Shown piece by piece: positions 17,269 to 26,679 of a stretch of DNA of 64,000 bases. The notes below the pieces were generated by a model. The model was not told the origin of the DNA. It did not search any database and saw only the letters and a list, made by a program, of their open reading frames with translations. The stretch covers positions 3,038,001 through 3,102,000 of the forward strand of contig NZ_CP094929.1 in the NCBI RefSeq assembly GCF_022869165.1. Reading direction: 5' to 3'. Position 1 is the stretch's first letter. Every line of letters begins with the position of its first letter. Source of the stretch: Sphaerochaeta associata (lineage in GTDB: Bacteria; Spirochaetota; Spirochaetia; Sphaerochaetales; Sphaerochaetaceae). The position numbers were made by a program, and so were the translations under genes.

Positions 17269-18855
17269 ATGAAATTAAAAGTTATCATAGCTGACGATGA
17301 ACATAGAATATGCCAAATGCTTGCGAGATTCATTGATTGTGAGGCGCTGAACCTTGAAATTGTAGATATGGCTTCTGATGGGGAAGAGTTGCTGAGCAAA
17401 ATCAGAACAGAAAATCCAGATATCGTAATAACCGATATTTGCATGCCAAAAGAAAGTGGGATGGAGGTAATTCGTCAAGCAGTTCAAATGGGACTAACTT
17501 GTAAATTCATCATAATCAGCGGCTTTCGCCAATTTGATTATGCGTATACTGCGCTTAAATATGATGTTTCTGATTATTTACTCAAACCAGTAGACAAAAA
17601 CGAATTAAACACTGCATTAGGGAAGATTGCATGGCAGTTACGACATAAAAATGAGAGTATTCCCAGCGGTAAAGAACAGGACATACATCATTATTTCATT
17701 CTCAAAGGCGCAAAAAAACTTCTTGCAAAACCAGTTGCTCTGGGAGAACTCAATACAACATACAGAACCAATTTTCAAAAAGGCCTTTTTCAAGTAATTC
17801 TCATTCGCATCGATAGTATCGGGAAACCCCGTTCTATTCCAGAAAATCCAGCATCCATTCATCGTGAAGTCCAGAACAAAATTATTGGACATTTGTCTCC
17901 GTATTGTCATGATATTATTGCAACAAGAGAGTGGGATGATATCATTGCAATCCTCAATTATCCTGAACGGAATACTGAATCGCTACAATCAGTATTGTAT
18001 GAGTTGTTTTCCGTCGTCAAACGTAACGTTGAAATGTTTGGTGGAGTTACAGCCACTCTGTGTATCGGTAGTGCTTATGCGGACATCAATAAAATTGACA
18101 CATCAAAAACTGAAGCAACAGATGCTGCTTGGAAACGGATGGCATCAAAACTGGGAACCATCATCACTGCTGAGGCTCATGGATCCGAACACCAACCATC
18201 CCTCGAGCCTACACTACATGCATTGGAACAGCGAATCCAGAAAGCATTCGAGACTTTGAATATCAAAGAGTATTCGACGTGTATTGAGGAACTCTTCTCC
18301 TTCCCGTCGCAAGTAATCAGTAGCAGTGAGGTCAAGCACTTTGTCAGAAGCATCCCAGAACTTTTCTTTGAACAACATGAAAGTACACTCGCCGAGATGT
18401 ATACCATAGAGCACATTGCAAAGGAAATTAGATATGAACTGCGAATGGTTACATCGTTTACCACATGCCGTAGTACACTTATTCGAGTGTTGTCTGGTTT
18501 GATGGACGAAGTCCGTGACCATATGTATCAAAGAAACACAAAGCCAATTCGATTAGCTATGGATTTCGTAAAAAGCAAGTATGCCAATCCAATCACCCTC
18601 GACGATGTAGCTTCTGAAGTAGGCTTAAGCTCGGTCTATTTCTCCTCCATCTTCAAGAAGGAAACCAGCCAGAATTTCACTGATTTCTTGATGGAGTATC
18701 GTATGACTATTGCTAAGAATTTATTGAAAAGCAGCAATCTGAGTATTAAGGAAATCGCTCATGAGGTAAGCTTTTTAGACCCTAGATATTTCAGCAAAGT
18801 GTTTAAAAAGATTGTGGGGATTAAGCCGACAGACTATAAGAAAATCTACAGTTAG
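17269..18855 (+). CDS. YesN-type response regulator with long middle domain
   Basis: This 528-residue regulator has a receiver domain (KVIIADDEHRICQML, phospho-Asp in VITDICMP near residue 55, Lys in DYLLKPVD), about 280 residues of uncharacterised linker, and a C-terminal AraC HTH (VGLSSVYFSSIFKKETSQNF, then EVSFLDPRYFSKVFKK). It is twice the length of the other two YesN proteins here because of the middle region. It is first in a five-gene run with the kinase (9 nt downstream), pseudo-ATPase, binding lipoprotein and permease. Codon use is clearly AT-richer than in genes before 17.1 kb. The ATG at 17269 is preferred over a TTG at 17251. Confidence 0.9.
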   Translation: MKLKVIIADDEHRICQMLARFIDCEALNLEIVDMASDGEELLSKIRTENPDIVITDICMPKESGMEVIRQAVQMGLTCKFIIISGFRQFDYAYTALKYDVSDYLLKPVDKNELNTALGKIAWQLRHKNESIPSGKEQDIHHYFILKGAKKLLAKPVALGELNTTYRTNFQKGLFQVILIRIDSIGKPRSIPENPASIHREVQNKIIGHLSPYCHDIIATREWDDIIAILNYPERNTESLQSVLYELFSVVKRNVEMFGGVTATLCIGSAYADINKIDTSKTEATDAAWKRMASKLGTIITAEAHGSEHQPSLEPTLHALEQRIQKAFETLNIKEYSTCIEELFSFPSQVISSSEVKHFVRSIPELFFEQHESTLAEMYTIEHIAKEIRYELRMVTSFTTCRSTLIRVLSGLMDEVRDHMYQRNTKPIRLAMDFVKSKYANPITLDDVASEVGLSSVYFSSIFKKETSQNFTDFLMEYRMTIAKNLLKSSNLSIKEIAHEVSFLDPRYFSKVFKKIVGIKPTDYKKIYS

Positions 18856-18864
18856 GATGTTCTC

Positions 18865-19647
18865 TTGAAAAAATACCATATTATCAGCGAAGAGAAGTTG
18901 CATCGAATGATCGATGAGCGAGTCGCAAACCAAATTCTGGAAGCCAACAACAATCACGAACGTGAGTTGCTGATGAAACAAGCGAATATCAGATCTCTAC
19001 AAGCTCAAATCAATCCCCATTTTCTGTACAACGCTCTTGAGTGCATCCGTGCACAGGCAATAATCGATGGAGCAGAAGAAATCGCTTCAATCACAAAAGC
19101 CCTTTCACTTTTCTTTCGATACAATATCAGCATGAAAGGGAACCTGATCACCTTGCAGGATGAATTTGAAAATGTTCAGAACTACATGACTATCCAACAA
19201 TATCGGTACAAGGACCGCATGTCACTGGAAATTCGGTGTGATCAGCATGACGCAGAACTCATGGATATGCTCTTGCCAAAGCTTGTACTCCAACCGCTTG
19301 TGGAGAACTCAATCGTCCATGGGTTCCGTGACATGACAAGCGGAGCATACATCATTATTAGTGCTGAGAAGATTGCGAATCATACCAGTATCAAGGTAAT
19401 TGACAATGGAAAAGGGATGAGCATTGAAGAATTGAACGCCTTGCGTGATAAATTGAGGAACCAGGAATCCATCCTGCATGATACTCAGGATCAAAATGAG
19501 AATGGGATTGCTTTATTGAATGTGAATAGGAGAATCCAACTATTCTACGGTCAAGATTACAGCATGAATATTACCAGTTGCAAAGGTGAAGGAACCCAGA
19601 TTGAGCTCTTTCTCCCCCGCAATGAAATTTCAAATGCCTATGAGTAA
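18865..19647 (+). CDS. Soluble LytS/YesM-type histidine kinase without sensor domain
   Basis: This 260-residue protein has no membrane helix or sensor domain. A short charged helical lead-in (residues 1-45, probably coiled coil) is followed by the His_kinase motif SLQAQINPHFLYNALE (His near residue 52). The ATPase domain shows QPLVENSIVHGF, VIDNGKGMS and GIALLNVNRRIQLF. All catalytic boxes are intact. It starts with TTG 18865 after AGGATG, and its 3' end overlaps the ABC-ATPase-like gene. Family members are normally membrane proteins, so this kinase must get its signal from a partner; the adjacent transporter-like genes are the obvious candidates. Confidence 0.88.
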   Translation: MKKYHIISEEKLHRMIDERVANQILEANNNHERELLMKQANIRSLQAQINPHFLYNALECIRAQAIIDGAEEIASITKALSLFFRYNISMKGNLITLQDEFENVQNYMTIQQYRYKDRMSLEIRCDQHDAELMDMLLPKLVLQPLVENSIVHGFRDMTSGAYIIISAEKIANHTSIKVIDNGKGMSIEELNALRDKLRNQESILHDTQDQNENGIALLNVNRRIQLFYGQDYSMNITSCKGEGTQIELFLPRNEISNAYE

Positions 19648-21115
19648 TGAACTTTTTCGTGCAGTTAACATTAGTGTCGAGAAGAATAACCAACGGAAAT
19701 TAAGTCAAGTAAATTTCTCCCTTCATTCCGAGAAAGTACTAGGAATTTTTGGCTTATATGATTCCGGAAAGCGGACGATCCTAGATGCTATTACCGGTAA
19801 GGTCGCACTTGATAATGGGTTCTTCTTCGTACGAGGAAAAACCTATCACAAAGGCATGAATGAGTTCAACGAGTTAAAGCTTCAGCGTGTTTCCAATACA
19901 TCCTCACTGATTCAAGGCCTTTCCATTTGGGAGAATCTAGTTGTCCTCAAAAACCATGGATACCGACAAGTATTTCTTCATAAGACATTTATAATCAAAG
20001 AAGTTGAAGAATGCCTGCAAGCCTTCCTGCTGCCATTCAATCCTATTCAGCTTGTAAGTACACTCACCCCATTGCAACAGTTTTTCATCGAATTGCTTCG
20101 CTCCTATTTTCTTGGAACCCATATCATTCTAATCGACGATCTTTCACTTGAGCTATCGCGAGAGGAATTGGAATTACTCTCCCAGTTTATCAATCGACTG
20201 AAGAAGAGGGGGCTTGCCATTCTTGTGACAAGCAGAAAAGTAACAATATTAAAAGCTATTTCAGATACCATCGTTTTTCTCTCAACTGGTAGCATTGTGC
20301 ATGCACTTGAGAATGTTTCGCTGGTTTCTGTAGAGCGAATTGATTCCATTCTTATGAACATTTTCCCTGATAAACATAGTTTGAAGCATGTACCAATACA
20401 AAGAGATGCCATCGTCATTAGGGCAGACGGGATGCCTTTCGGCAATGACACGAGTTCGTTTGTATTGTATGAAGGAGAAGTTGTTGCATGCATAGATCCT
20501 TTCAAGATGGTTAGTGATGTGTTGGAAAAAACCATTACGGCTAGCGCTAAAAACAATCAATTCAGAGTACGGGGAAAGTTACAAAAGCATCTTGGATGGA
20601 GGGATAGAGTTGTATTCGTAAATTTCTCAGTTGAAGGAAAAACATTCCATAGCATTCCTCAGTTGCACAATCTTTGCTTTCCCCTGCTATCCCGTTTGAC
20701 TCGGTGTGGATTCTACTCACACCGATATGAAGCATTCGTTGCGAAAGACTTCTCAAAATGGGCACAGCAGGATATGAGTCCACTTTTAGCATCCCGCGTA
20801 AAGGAACTTACTAAACGAGACATTATTTCCATTATCTTGTACCGCCTTCACCTTGCCAACCCGGAAGCAATCTTTTGTCAAGATCCATGGAATGACACCG
20901 ATTACCTCTCAGGGAGGGCTATTTATCGTGAGCTCGAAACACAAGCACATAAGAATAAAAAAGCCGTTTGCTTTATTATTTCCAATATTGAGAACCTCGA
21001 TGATTTTGCCGACAGATATTTAGTCATTTCAAGAGATGGGACCCTATACGAAACAGCATTTGATGACATTAGAAAAACTGTATTTAAGTATGACCAAGCA
21101 GTAGATACTCTCTAG
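19640..21115 (+). CDS. Degenerate double ABC ATPase (RbsA-like, probably signalling)
   Basis: This 491-residue protein has the two-NBD layout of sugar ATPases such as RbsA/MglA, but almost every nucleotide motif is altered. NBD1: Walker A-like GLYDSGKRT (38-46); LTPLQQFFIELL where LSGGQ is expected; IILIDDLS instead of LLLDEP; LVTSRK without the switch His. NBD2: EGEVVACIDPFKMVSD with no P-loop; ELTKRDIISIIL for the signature; IFCQDPWND for Walker B. The fold seems kept while hydrolysis is probably lost. It overlaps the kinase gene by 8 nt, or more if ATG 19622 or 19634 is used. Cotranscription with a sensorless kinase suggests it couples receptor state to the kinase. Confidence 0.75.
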   Translation: MSNELFRAVNISVEKNNQRKLSQVNFSLHSEKVLGIFGLYDSGKRTILDAITGKVALDNGFFFVRGKTYHKGMNEFNELKLQRVSNTSSLIQGLSIWENLVVLKNHGYRQVFLHKTFIIKEVEECLQAFLLPFNPIQLVSTLTPLQQFFIELLRSYFLGTHIILIDDLSLELSREELELLSQFINRLKKRGLAILVTSRKVTILKAISDTIVFLSTGSIVHALENVSLVSVERIDSILMNIFPDKHSLKHVPIQRDAIVIRADGMPFGNDTSSFVLYEGEVVACIDPFKMVSDVLEKTITASAKNNQFRVRGKLQKHLGWRDRVVFVNFSVEGKTFHSIPQLHNLCFPLLSRLTRCGFYSHRYEAFVAKDFSKWAQQDMSPLLASRVKELTKRDIISIILYRLHLANPEAIFCQDPWNDTDYLSGRAIYRELETQAHKNKKAVCFIISNIENLDDFADRYLVISRDGTLYETAFDDIRKTVFKYDQAVDTL

Positions 21116-21127
21116 GAGGCCGGATTC

Positions 21128-22330
21128 GTGCGTAAAAATACCTTGCTGTATATACTCTATTTGCTCATGATTCTCTTAAGTTTCGGGTGCAGCAACAAAA
21201 AAGATGTACAAAAACCACTTGCTGGCTTAAGTCTGCTTACCAGTTCAGATTCTTTTGCATCGGAGATTGCTCAAACTTTTGAGAAAACTATGAATGATTA
21301 TGGCTTCCGGACGCAAATCCTATTTTGTGACAATAGCATTGAAACCCAGCAACGGCAAATTGCAAATTTCATTGCCAATAACGCAAAACTGATTTTTATC
21401 CATTGTGCGGGCGACGGGAACGACTACTGTGAAGTCTTTACTCGGGCAAGAAATAATGGCACCAAAGTGGTGGTGATTGCTCGCGACCTCCTTGATTGTA
21501 CTGATGTACAATCCGTTGGTGATAGTTTATTAAAAGGTGTAGCTAAAGCTGAAATGGTGAGCCAATTCTTGGATACAGCGTTTCCCGACGCTGCAGATGG
21601 TAGTGTAAACGTATTGCTTTTGGAACGTTTGACAAAAACTGGATATATCATGACTTCAGCAGGCATGAAATTACTACAAGAGAAATTTATCAGGCATTTT
21701 GATTACAAGAGTTTAGATTTCCAGAAGTATGAGATAGAAGCTGCAATTACTTACATTGACAACACCGGAGAAGAGTATGAGGTCGATGAGCCTGCCGGCG
21801 GATTAATGCTTGATGAAACTGGTCATGCGGTTCTAAATCCGTATTATGACTCGAGAATAAGGCTCTATTCTGCTGGCAACAAAGACATCCAAACCGTGTT
21901 GGAAGGGCAGGAAGCGGTTGATGAGTTCATTGCAAGGCCGGAAGGCTCAACGCTGCATATAGTCATGGCCTTTAGCGGAGATGCCGCCATCGGGGCAAAC
22001 CAGAGAATGATGCGCTATGTACGTGATGGTAAGATCCAAAGTGGGATTACCCAATTGGCTGTATTTGGATCAGATGATACAGAAGCGAACAGAGCTCTTT
22101 TACTTGAAAGCGGCCTCAATGAAAGTGTGTTTCGAGGTTTTGTTGGATATCGCAGTATTGCATGGGAGGTAGAAACTATGCTGAGAATGGCGATTGAACA
22201 AGAAGGGAGGCAGGTTTTGGAACTGGAAGTAACAAAAACAAGGTATGATGCCCAGGAACAAGTAATCAAGCAAGAAATAGGCTCGTATGATTTTCTGAAA
22301 AAGTATCAGCTATTTCAGAATTGGATCTAA
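21128..22330 (+). CDS. Solute-binding lipoprotein (periplasmic-binding type 1 family)
   Basis: This 400-residue protein starts at GTG 21128, 6 nt after AGGAGG, with the signal peptide RKNTLLYILYLLMILLS and lipobox FGC (Cys near 21). The mature part follows the sugar-binding PBP1 fold: AGLSLLTSSDSFASEIAQTF, a KLIFIHCAGDGNDY strand, GTKVVVIARD, and a second lobe with QLAVFGSDDTEANRAL. In AI-2/ribose-type proteins the GSDD-like loop contacts ligand. It sits between the pseudo-ATPase and the permease, so it is the ligand receptor of this unit. The ligand is unknown. Confidence 0.85.
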   Translation: MRKNTLLYILYLLMILLSFGCSNKKDVQKPLAGLSLLTSSDSFASEIAQTFEKTMNDYGFRTQILFCDNSIETQQRQIANFIANNAKLIFIHCAGDGNDYCEVFTRARNNGTKVVVIARDLLDCTDVQSVGDSLLKGVAKAEMVSQFLDTAFPDAADGSVNVLLLERLTKTGYIMTSAGMKLLQEKFIRHFDYKSLDFQKYEIEAAITYIDNTGEEYEVDEPAGGLMLDETGHAVLNPYYDSRIRLYSAGNKDIQTVLEGQEAVDEFIARPEGSTLHIVMAFSGDAAIGANQRMMRYVRDGKIQSGITQLAVFGSDDTEANRALLLESGLNESVFRGFVGYRSIAWEVETMLRMAIEQEGRQVLELEVTKTRYDAQEQVIKQEIGSYDFLKKYQLFQNWI

Positions 22331-22345
22331 TATAAAGGACTTTGT

Positions 22346-23338
22346 ATGATGGAAAGATTCAGTATCAGGCACCGGCTCTTTTTCAAATTTCTTAACCAAT
22401 ATGTTGTTGCTCTATTCCTTGGATCCCTCATAATTGGTTTTTCAATCATATCACATTCATTTCTTAACGCTGAAAACCTGCTCTTTTTAATTACTCATAA
22501 CTCCCCATTGATTATTATGGCAGTGGGACTTTCATTCATCATGGTAGGAGGAGGCATCGACCTGTCATTGGGATACCAAATTTCATTGTGCTCTGTAGTC
22601 ATGGGATATCTTCTTGCGAATGATGCTCACCCACTGGTAGCTATGGCGATGGCTGTTCTCACTGGTGTTGCATGCGGAGCATTGAATGCTGCAGTCATTA
22701 TCTCCCTAAATATTCCTCCATTTGCTGCCACACTGGCAACACAGTTTATCTTTCGTGCAGTAGCTAATACCATCTCGTCCGGCCGAGCTTATACACGTTT
22801 GCCACAGATCGGAAACTGGAATGTACTGAAACCGTTGCTTGGAATAACAACTCATACATGGATTGCTTTACTCTGTTTGCTTCTCTATGGCCTGATATTT
22901 TCACTGACCCCTTTTGGAACATATGTGAAGGCCTTGGGCGAGAATGAATCTGCTGTAAAACGTATCGGAATCAGGGTAAATAGAGTCAAATTTGTTTCCT
23001 ATATTATCGGGAGTTTCTTTTTTGCCATCCAAGCAATCATACTCACATTCCTGAACGGGGTGGCCAGCCCCTCGACAGGAATCGGCATGGAAATCATTGC
23101 CATCACTGTAGTATTTCTCGGATGTAATTCATTGCTAAGAAATGAAAGTACAAACATTATAAGTCCTATGTTTCACTTGGGATTAGGAGTGATGATCTTA
23201 GCCGTTCTAGAAAATGGTATGCTCTTGGCCGGCTGGAGTGTCAATGCACAATTACTGGTACGAGGCTTTGTCTTAATTTTTGCAATTACACTCTACTATC
23301 GACGCAAAATCAATCTACCTCATGCTGAAGACTCCTAA
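22346..23338 (+). CDS. RbsC-like ABC permease
   Basis: This 330-residue membrane protein has about eight to ten helices. It keeps the branched-chain/ribose permease hallmark IMVGGGIDLSLGYQIS and the cytoplasmic coupling region YVKALGENESAVKRIGIRV. The usual glycine-rich segment near the C-terminus is replaced by VFLGCNSLLRNESTN, which is unusual. It is the last gene of the five-gene run. The preserved coupling loop suggests it still contacts the degenerate ATPase. Confidence 0.85.
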   Translation: MMERFSIRHRLFFKFLNQYVVALFLGSLIIGFSIISHSFLNAENLLFLITHNSPLIIMAVGLSFIMVGGGIDLSLGYQISLCSVVMGYLLANDAHPLVAMAMAVLTGVACGALNAAVIISLNIPPFAATLATQFIFRAVANTISSGRAYTRLPQIGNWNVLKPLLGITTHTWIALLCLLLYGLIFSLTPFGTYVKALGENESAVKRIGIRVNRVKFVSYIIGSFFFAIQAIILTFLNGVASPSTGIGMEIIAITVVFLGCNSLLRNESTNIISPMFHLGLGVMILAVLENGMLLAGWSVNAQLLVRGFVLIFAITLYYRRKINLPHAEDS

Positions 23339-23507
23339 AAGCAAGAACACCTACTCCCTCTCTACCTAGAACTCTAAAAGACACATTAAGAGATTGCACG
23401 TATTATTGAAACCGTTGGCTTTACGGCTCCTTTTTACTGCAGCTTAATATAGGTAAAGATTCGCTTTTTGCTTCTCTGAAGCTTAAGTGAAACAAGGAGG
23501 ATTGATT

Positions 23508-24350
23508 GTGTTAACTGATTTACACCCAATGGTTCAATTCAAGCCTAATACTTGGGAAATTGATGAATTCGATTGTGCAAGTATTTTTCTGCTTGAGGGG
23601 AAAGAGAAGGCAATGCTCATAGACTGCGGAATGGGTATAGGAGATCTGCGTAGCGTCGTTCGAAAGATTACGCGAAAACCATTGGTAGTTGTCATTACCC
23701 ATGGACATATCGACCATACAGGAAACGCCAGGCAATTTGAAGAAATTTGGATCCACCCCAAGGATGCAGGACATCCTATTCCTCAAGATATTGAGCGCCG
23801 ACGTGATGATACAAGGCTCATCGCAGCCCGTCAGAAGAATATGTATCCCTATGATTTGTATGTTGATATCCGGGAACCTGGGCCGGACGAACCAATGCCC
23901 ATCATTCATCATCTTTACGATGGCCAAAAATTCGATCTTGGCGGACGTGTTATTACTGCCTACGAATGTCCTGGACATTCGGTCGGACAAATGATGTTCC
24001 TTGACGAGCAATCTCGTTCACTCTTCTGCGGTGATGCCCTTAACTACAATCTTGGTATGCGGGCAACCAGTATTGAGGTAGCAGTACAATCATTGGAACG
24101 AATTAGGGATTTAGGATCATACTATGATGGGATCTATAATGGGCACCATGATTTTAGAGCATTGGGGAAGCCTCTAGGTGATGATTGTCTTCCTACTGCA
24201 ATCGAGATTTGTCATGACTTGTTAGAAGGCACGGCAACACCAATAATGGTCCCAAGTTTCTGGGGTCCTGAACGGCCTGGTAGATTGATGGTTCAGAAAG
24301 GCAAGAACTATATCGCATTCGATCCAGACAATATTCATGAGAAAAAGTGA
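23508..24350 (+). CDS. Metallo-beta-lactamase-fold hydrolase
   Basis: This 280-residue protein starts at GTG 23508 with GGAGG 7 nt upstream. It carries the Zn motif VVITHGHIDHTG (HxHxDH), a later His in YECPGHSVGQM, the Asp in SLFCGDALNY and a final His in IYNGHHDF. The family hydrolyses thioesters, lactones or phosphodiesters; nothing here fixes the substrate. It stands 169 bp after the transporter-like genes and ends at a strong terminator. Confidence 0.88.
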   Translation: MLTDLHPMVQFKPNTWEIDEFDCASIFLLEGKEKAMLIDCGMGIGDLRSVVRKITRKPLVVVITHGHIDHTGNARQFEEIWIHPKDAGHPIPQDIERRRDDTRLIAARQKNMYPYDLYVDIREPGPDEPMPIIHHLYDGQKFDLGGRVITAYECPGHSVGQMMFLDEQSRSLFCGDALNYNLGMRATSIEVAVQSLERIRDLGSYYDGIYNGHHDFRALGKPLGDDCLPTAIEICHDLLEGTATPIMVPSFWGPERPGRLMVQKGKNYIAFDPDNIHEKK

Positions 24351-24368
24351 TTTGTAGCATACTATTAT

Positions 24369-24412
24369 GAGCTGTCGCCTAAGCCTTTCACTTTTGCGGC
24401 AGCTCTTTTTTT
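24369..24412 (+). terminator. Rho-independent terminator after the MBL hydrolase
   Basis: GAGCTGTCGC (24369-24378) pairs with GCGGCAGCTC (24396-24405) with one G-T pair and a 17-nt loop, followed by seven T. It separates the hydrolase from the convergent MFS gene. Confidence 0.85.
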
Positions 24413-24444
24413 ATGTTATTGATGATAGTATTGCAAAGAGCATG

Positions 24445-25608
24445 TCATGCATGCTTTTTTCTTTTATTCACAAGCACATAATATAGAATAGTTGCAATGA
24501 TCACAGGAATCGTCATCCCTAGGAACATGTTTTTATATCCTGCATAGGCAACGAAAAATCCAGCAATATTACTACCGATGAATACACCAACATCCACACC
24601 GATATAACTGGTATTGCTTGCACTTCCCCTTTTCTCTGATGGAGCGGATTTAACACATTCCGCCATTAAAATCGGTTGTTCACCAGCAAGAGCCAAACCC
24701 ATGAGAATGGATGCTATGATAAAGTATAAAACCGATTGAGCACTTGAAATTACCAACATGGCGACAATGATGCAAAGCTCGCAAGGAATTAAAACCTTCA
24801 ACGTTCCAAAGCGATCAGACAACCAAGATACCAATGGCCTGAAAGCAAAAACTGTGATTGCCTGGATAGTGAAATAGATACCGATATTCTCAATTCCCAT
24901 ATCAAGAGCATAAATTACCAAGAATGCATTGATGGACCCTTTTGTTACAGAATTACAGAGAATGACAGAAGCGGGAAGAATCGCAGGAAAATATACAATA
25001 TCCTTGAGTTTGATTGAGTACTTCCTTTTTTGAGGCGGTGTATATTCAATCTTCAAGAAGAACGTGAGAAGTAGACAGATTGTCATCAAGGCTACATTTA
25101 CATAATACAGATTGTTGTATCCAAACCGGTTTGCAAAGGGAAAAGCAAACATCGGAGCAACAGTACGTGCCAAAGTCTGCCCTATCCCATAGATTCCAAT
25201 ACCGGTAGCCATATTGGTTGCAGAGAAACAAGAAGAAGCGAGTGTCATCATCAACGTAGAACCAACGCCCCAAGCGAATCCGTTCAAGCCCCTGAATACA
25301 AGCAGCATCCAGTATTTGTCGGAAACGGTTAGCCCAAATAGGGAGACCAAGATTACGGATAGGCAAACCCGCAGCATAACCAGTTTATTCTCGTTATCCA
25401 CTATCTGACCAGAGAAGGGTCGCATCAACAGTGCACACATCGCGAAAATTCCCGCCAAGAGGCCAACAGCTTGAGCACTTGCTCCCAATTCATTTGCATA
25501 TTTCGGCAATGTTATTGATAGCATTGTGCTAGAGTTGTAATTAAAGAATGCAATGACCATGATCACTACAAACATTCTATTGAAAATTGTTCGATCTTTA
25601 GTTACCAT
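24445..25608 (-). CDS. Major facilitator superfamily transporter
   Basis: This 387-residue protein has twelve predicted helices. The N-terminal half carries the MFS motif A region (RPFSGQIVDNENKLVML) and the second half the matching segment RPLVSWLSDRFGTLKVL, which indicates a sugar or drug transporter of the bacterial MFS_1 type. ATG 25608 is used; GTG codons at 25638 and 25647 would extend the N-terminus. It has no operon partner. It lies between the MBL hydrolase and the peptide transporter within the AT-rich segment. The substrate is unknown. Confidence 0.88.
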   Translation of the reverse strand: MVTKDRTIFNRMFVVIMVIAFFNYNSSTMLSITLPKYANELGASAQAVGLLAGIFAMCALLMRPFSGQIVDNENKLVMLRVCLSVILVSLFGLTVSDKYWMLLVFRGLNGFAWGVGSTLMMTLASSCFSATNMATGIGIYGIGQTLARTVAPMFAFPFANRFGYNNLYYVNVALMTICLLLTFFLKIEYTPPQKRKYSIKLKDIVYFPAILPASVILCNSVTKGSINAFLVIYALDMGIENIGIYFTIQAITVFAFRPLVSWLSDRFGTLKVLIPCELCIIVAMLVISSAQSVLYFIIASILMGLALAGEQPILMAECVKSAPSEKRGSASNTSYIGVDVGVFIGSNIAGFFVAYAGYKNMFLGMTIPVIIATILYYVLVNKRKKHA

Positions 25609-25722
25609 TTTTCCGACCGATTGCTCTCTTACTTTCACGTTTCCCACCTATATACACTGGATACAATGAGATGCCCATGTATGAATAAATCGAGAATATC
25701 TTAAATTTTTAACACGCGCCGA

Positions 25723-26679
25723 TTATAATCCATTCAGCTCCCGTGCTCTGCAACAAGCACAGAAGTGTTTTGGGAGCAATTCTTCCAGTTTCTGTGGTTG
25801 ATGACATGCATCAACAGCGAACTTGCAGCGTTTGGCAAATCTACAACCAGGCTTGGGATTGATTGGAGATGTCAACTCCCCTTCAATAATTTCAAGTTCT
25901 TTCTGGTTATCAATATCAGTTGAAGGAATTGCTGAGAGTAAAGCTTTTGTATATGGATGCAACGGTGTATCAAACAATTCATTCACAGGGCTTGTCTCAA
26001 CCATTTGTCCTAAATACATAACGCAAATATTATCCGAAACGTGCCGAACGACGGACATGTTGTGAGTGACAAACATATACGTCAAATCGAACTCATCCTG
26101 TAAATCTTGTAAGAGGTTCAATATCTGGGCTTGGATAGAAACATCAAGAGAAGAAACAGGTTCGTCACAGACGATGAAATCCGGCTTCAGTGAAAGTGCT
26201 CTTCCGATACCTACTCGCTGACGCCTTCCACCATCCAATTCATGTGGATATGCCATCCGCAGTCTATTTTCTATGCCGACCAATTCCATAATCCTGTCGG
26301 TTTCTTTCTGCATTTCTGCCTTGGTCATACGTTCATAAAGTTTGAGAGGTTCCATTATCGTTGCCTCAACTGTCATCCTTGGGTTTAGGGACGAATAAGG
26401 ATCTTGGAATATAATTTGCATCTGGTGACGTAATTGCCTCAATTCATTACCCCTGACATTGGTAATATTCCTACCTTTATAGAACACATCGCCGCTTGTA
26501 CTGTCTAAAAGATGAATAATTGTTCTTCCTAAGGTAGATTTTCCACATCCTGATTCACCTACAACGCCGGTAGTTTTCCCTGCGTCAATCGAGAATGTCA
26601 CCCCATCAACAGCATGCAACAATCCACGACGGGAATTAAAATATTTACAAAGATTTTTTACCTCAACAACTGGTGCCAT
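25723..26679 (-). CDS. Oligopeptide ABC transporter ATPase (OppF/DppF type)
   Basis: This 318-residue ATPase has Walker A GVVGESGCGKSTLGR, the Q-loop IIFQDPYSSLNP, signature ELDGGRRQRVGIGRAL, Walker B FIVCDEPVSSLD, and a C-terminal oligopeptide/dipeptide domain with Cys residues (GCRFAKRCKFAVDAC). The signature variant DGGRRQR is known in a subset of this family. It overlaps the OppD-type gene by 17 nt and is last in the five-gene operon. Confidence 0.93.
   Translation of the reverse strand: MAPVVEVKNLCKYFNSRRGLLHAVDGVTFSIDAGKTTGVVGESGCGKSTLGRTIIHLLDSTSGDVFYKGRNITNVRGNELRQLRHQMQIIFQDPYSSLNPRMTVEATIMEPLKLYERMTKAEMQKETDRIMELVGIENRLRMAYPHELDGGRRQRVGIGRALSLKPDFIVCDEPVSSLDVSIQAQILNLLQDLQDEFDLTYMFVTHNMSVVRHVSDNICVMYLGQMVETSPVNELFDTPLHPYTKALLSAIPSTDIDNQKELEIIEGELTSPINPKPGCRFAKRCKFAVDACHQPQKLEELLPKHFCACCRARELNGL

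Noticed and set aside
23469-23481. GCTTC-tct-GAAGC hairpin before the MBL hydrolase gene
   Set aside because: The stem is only 5 bp with no T-run or overlap with the ribosome binding site, so it is not supported as a terminator or switch.
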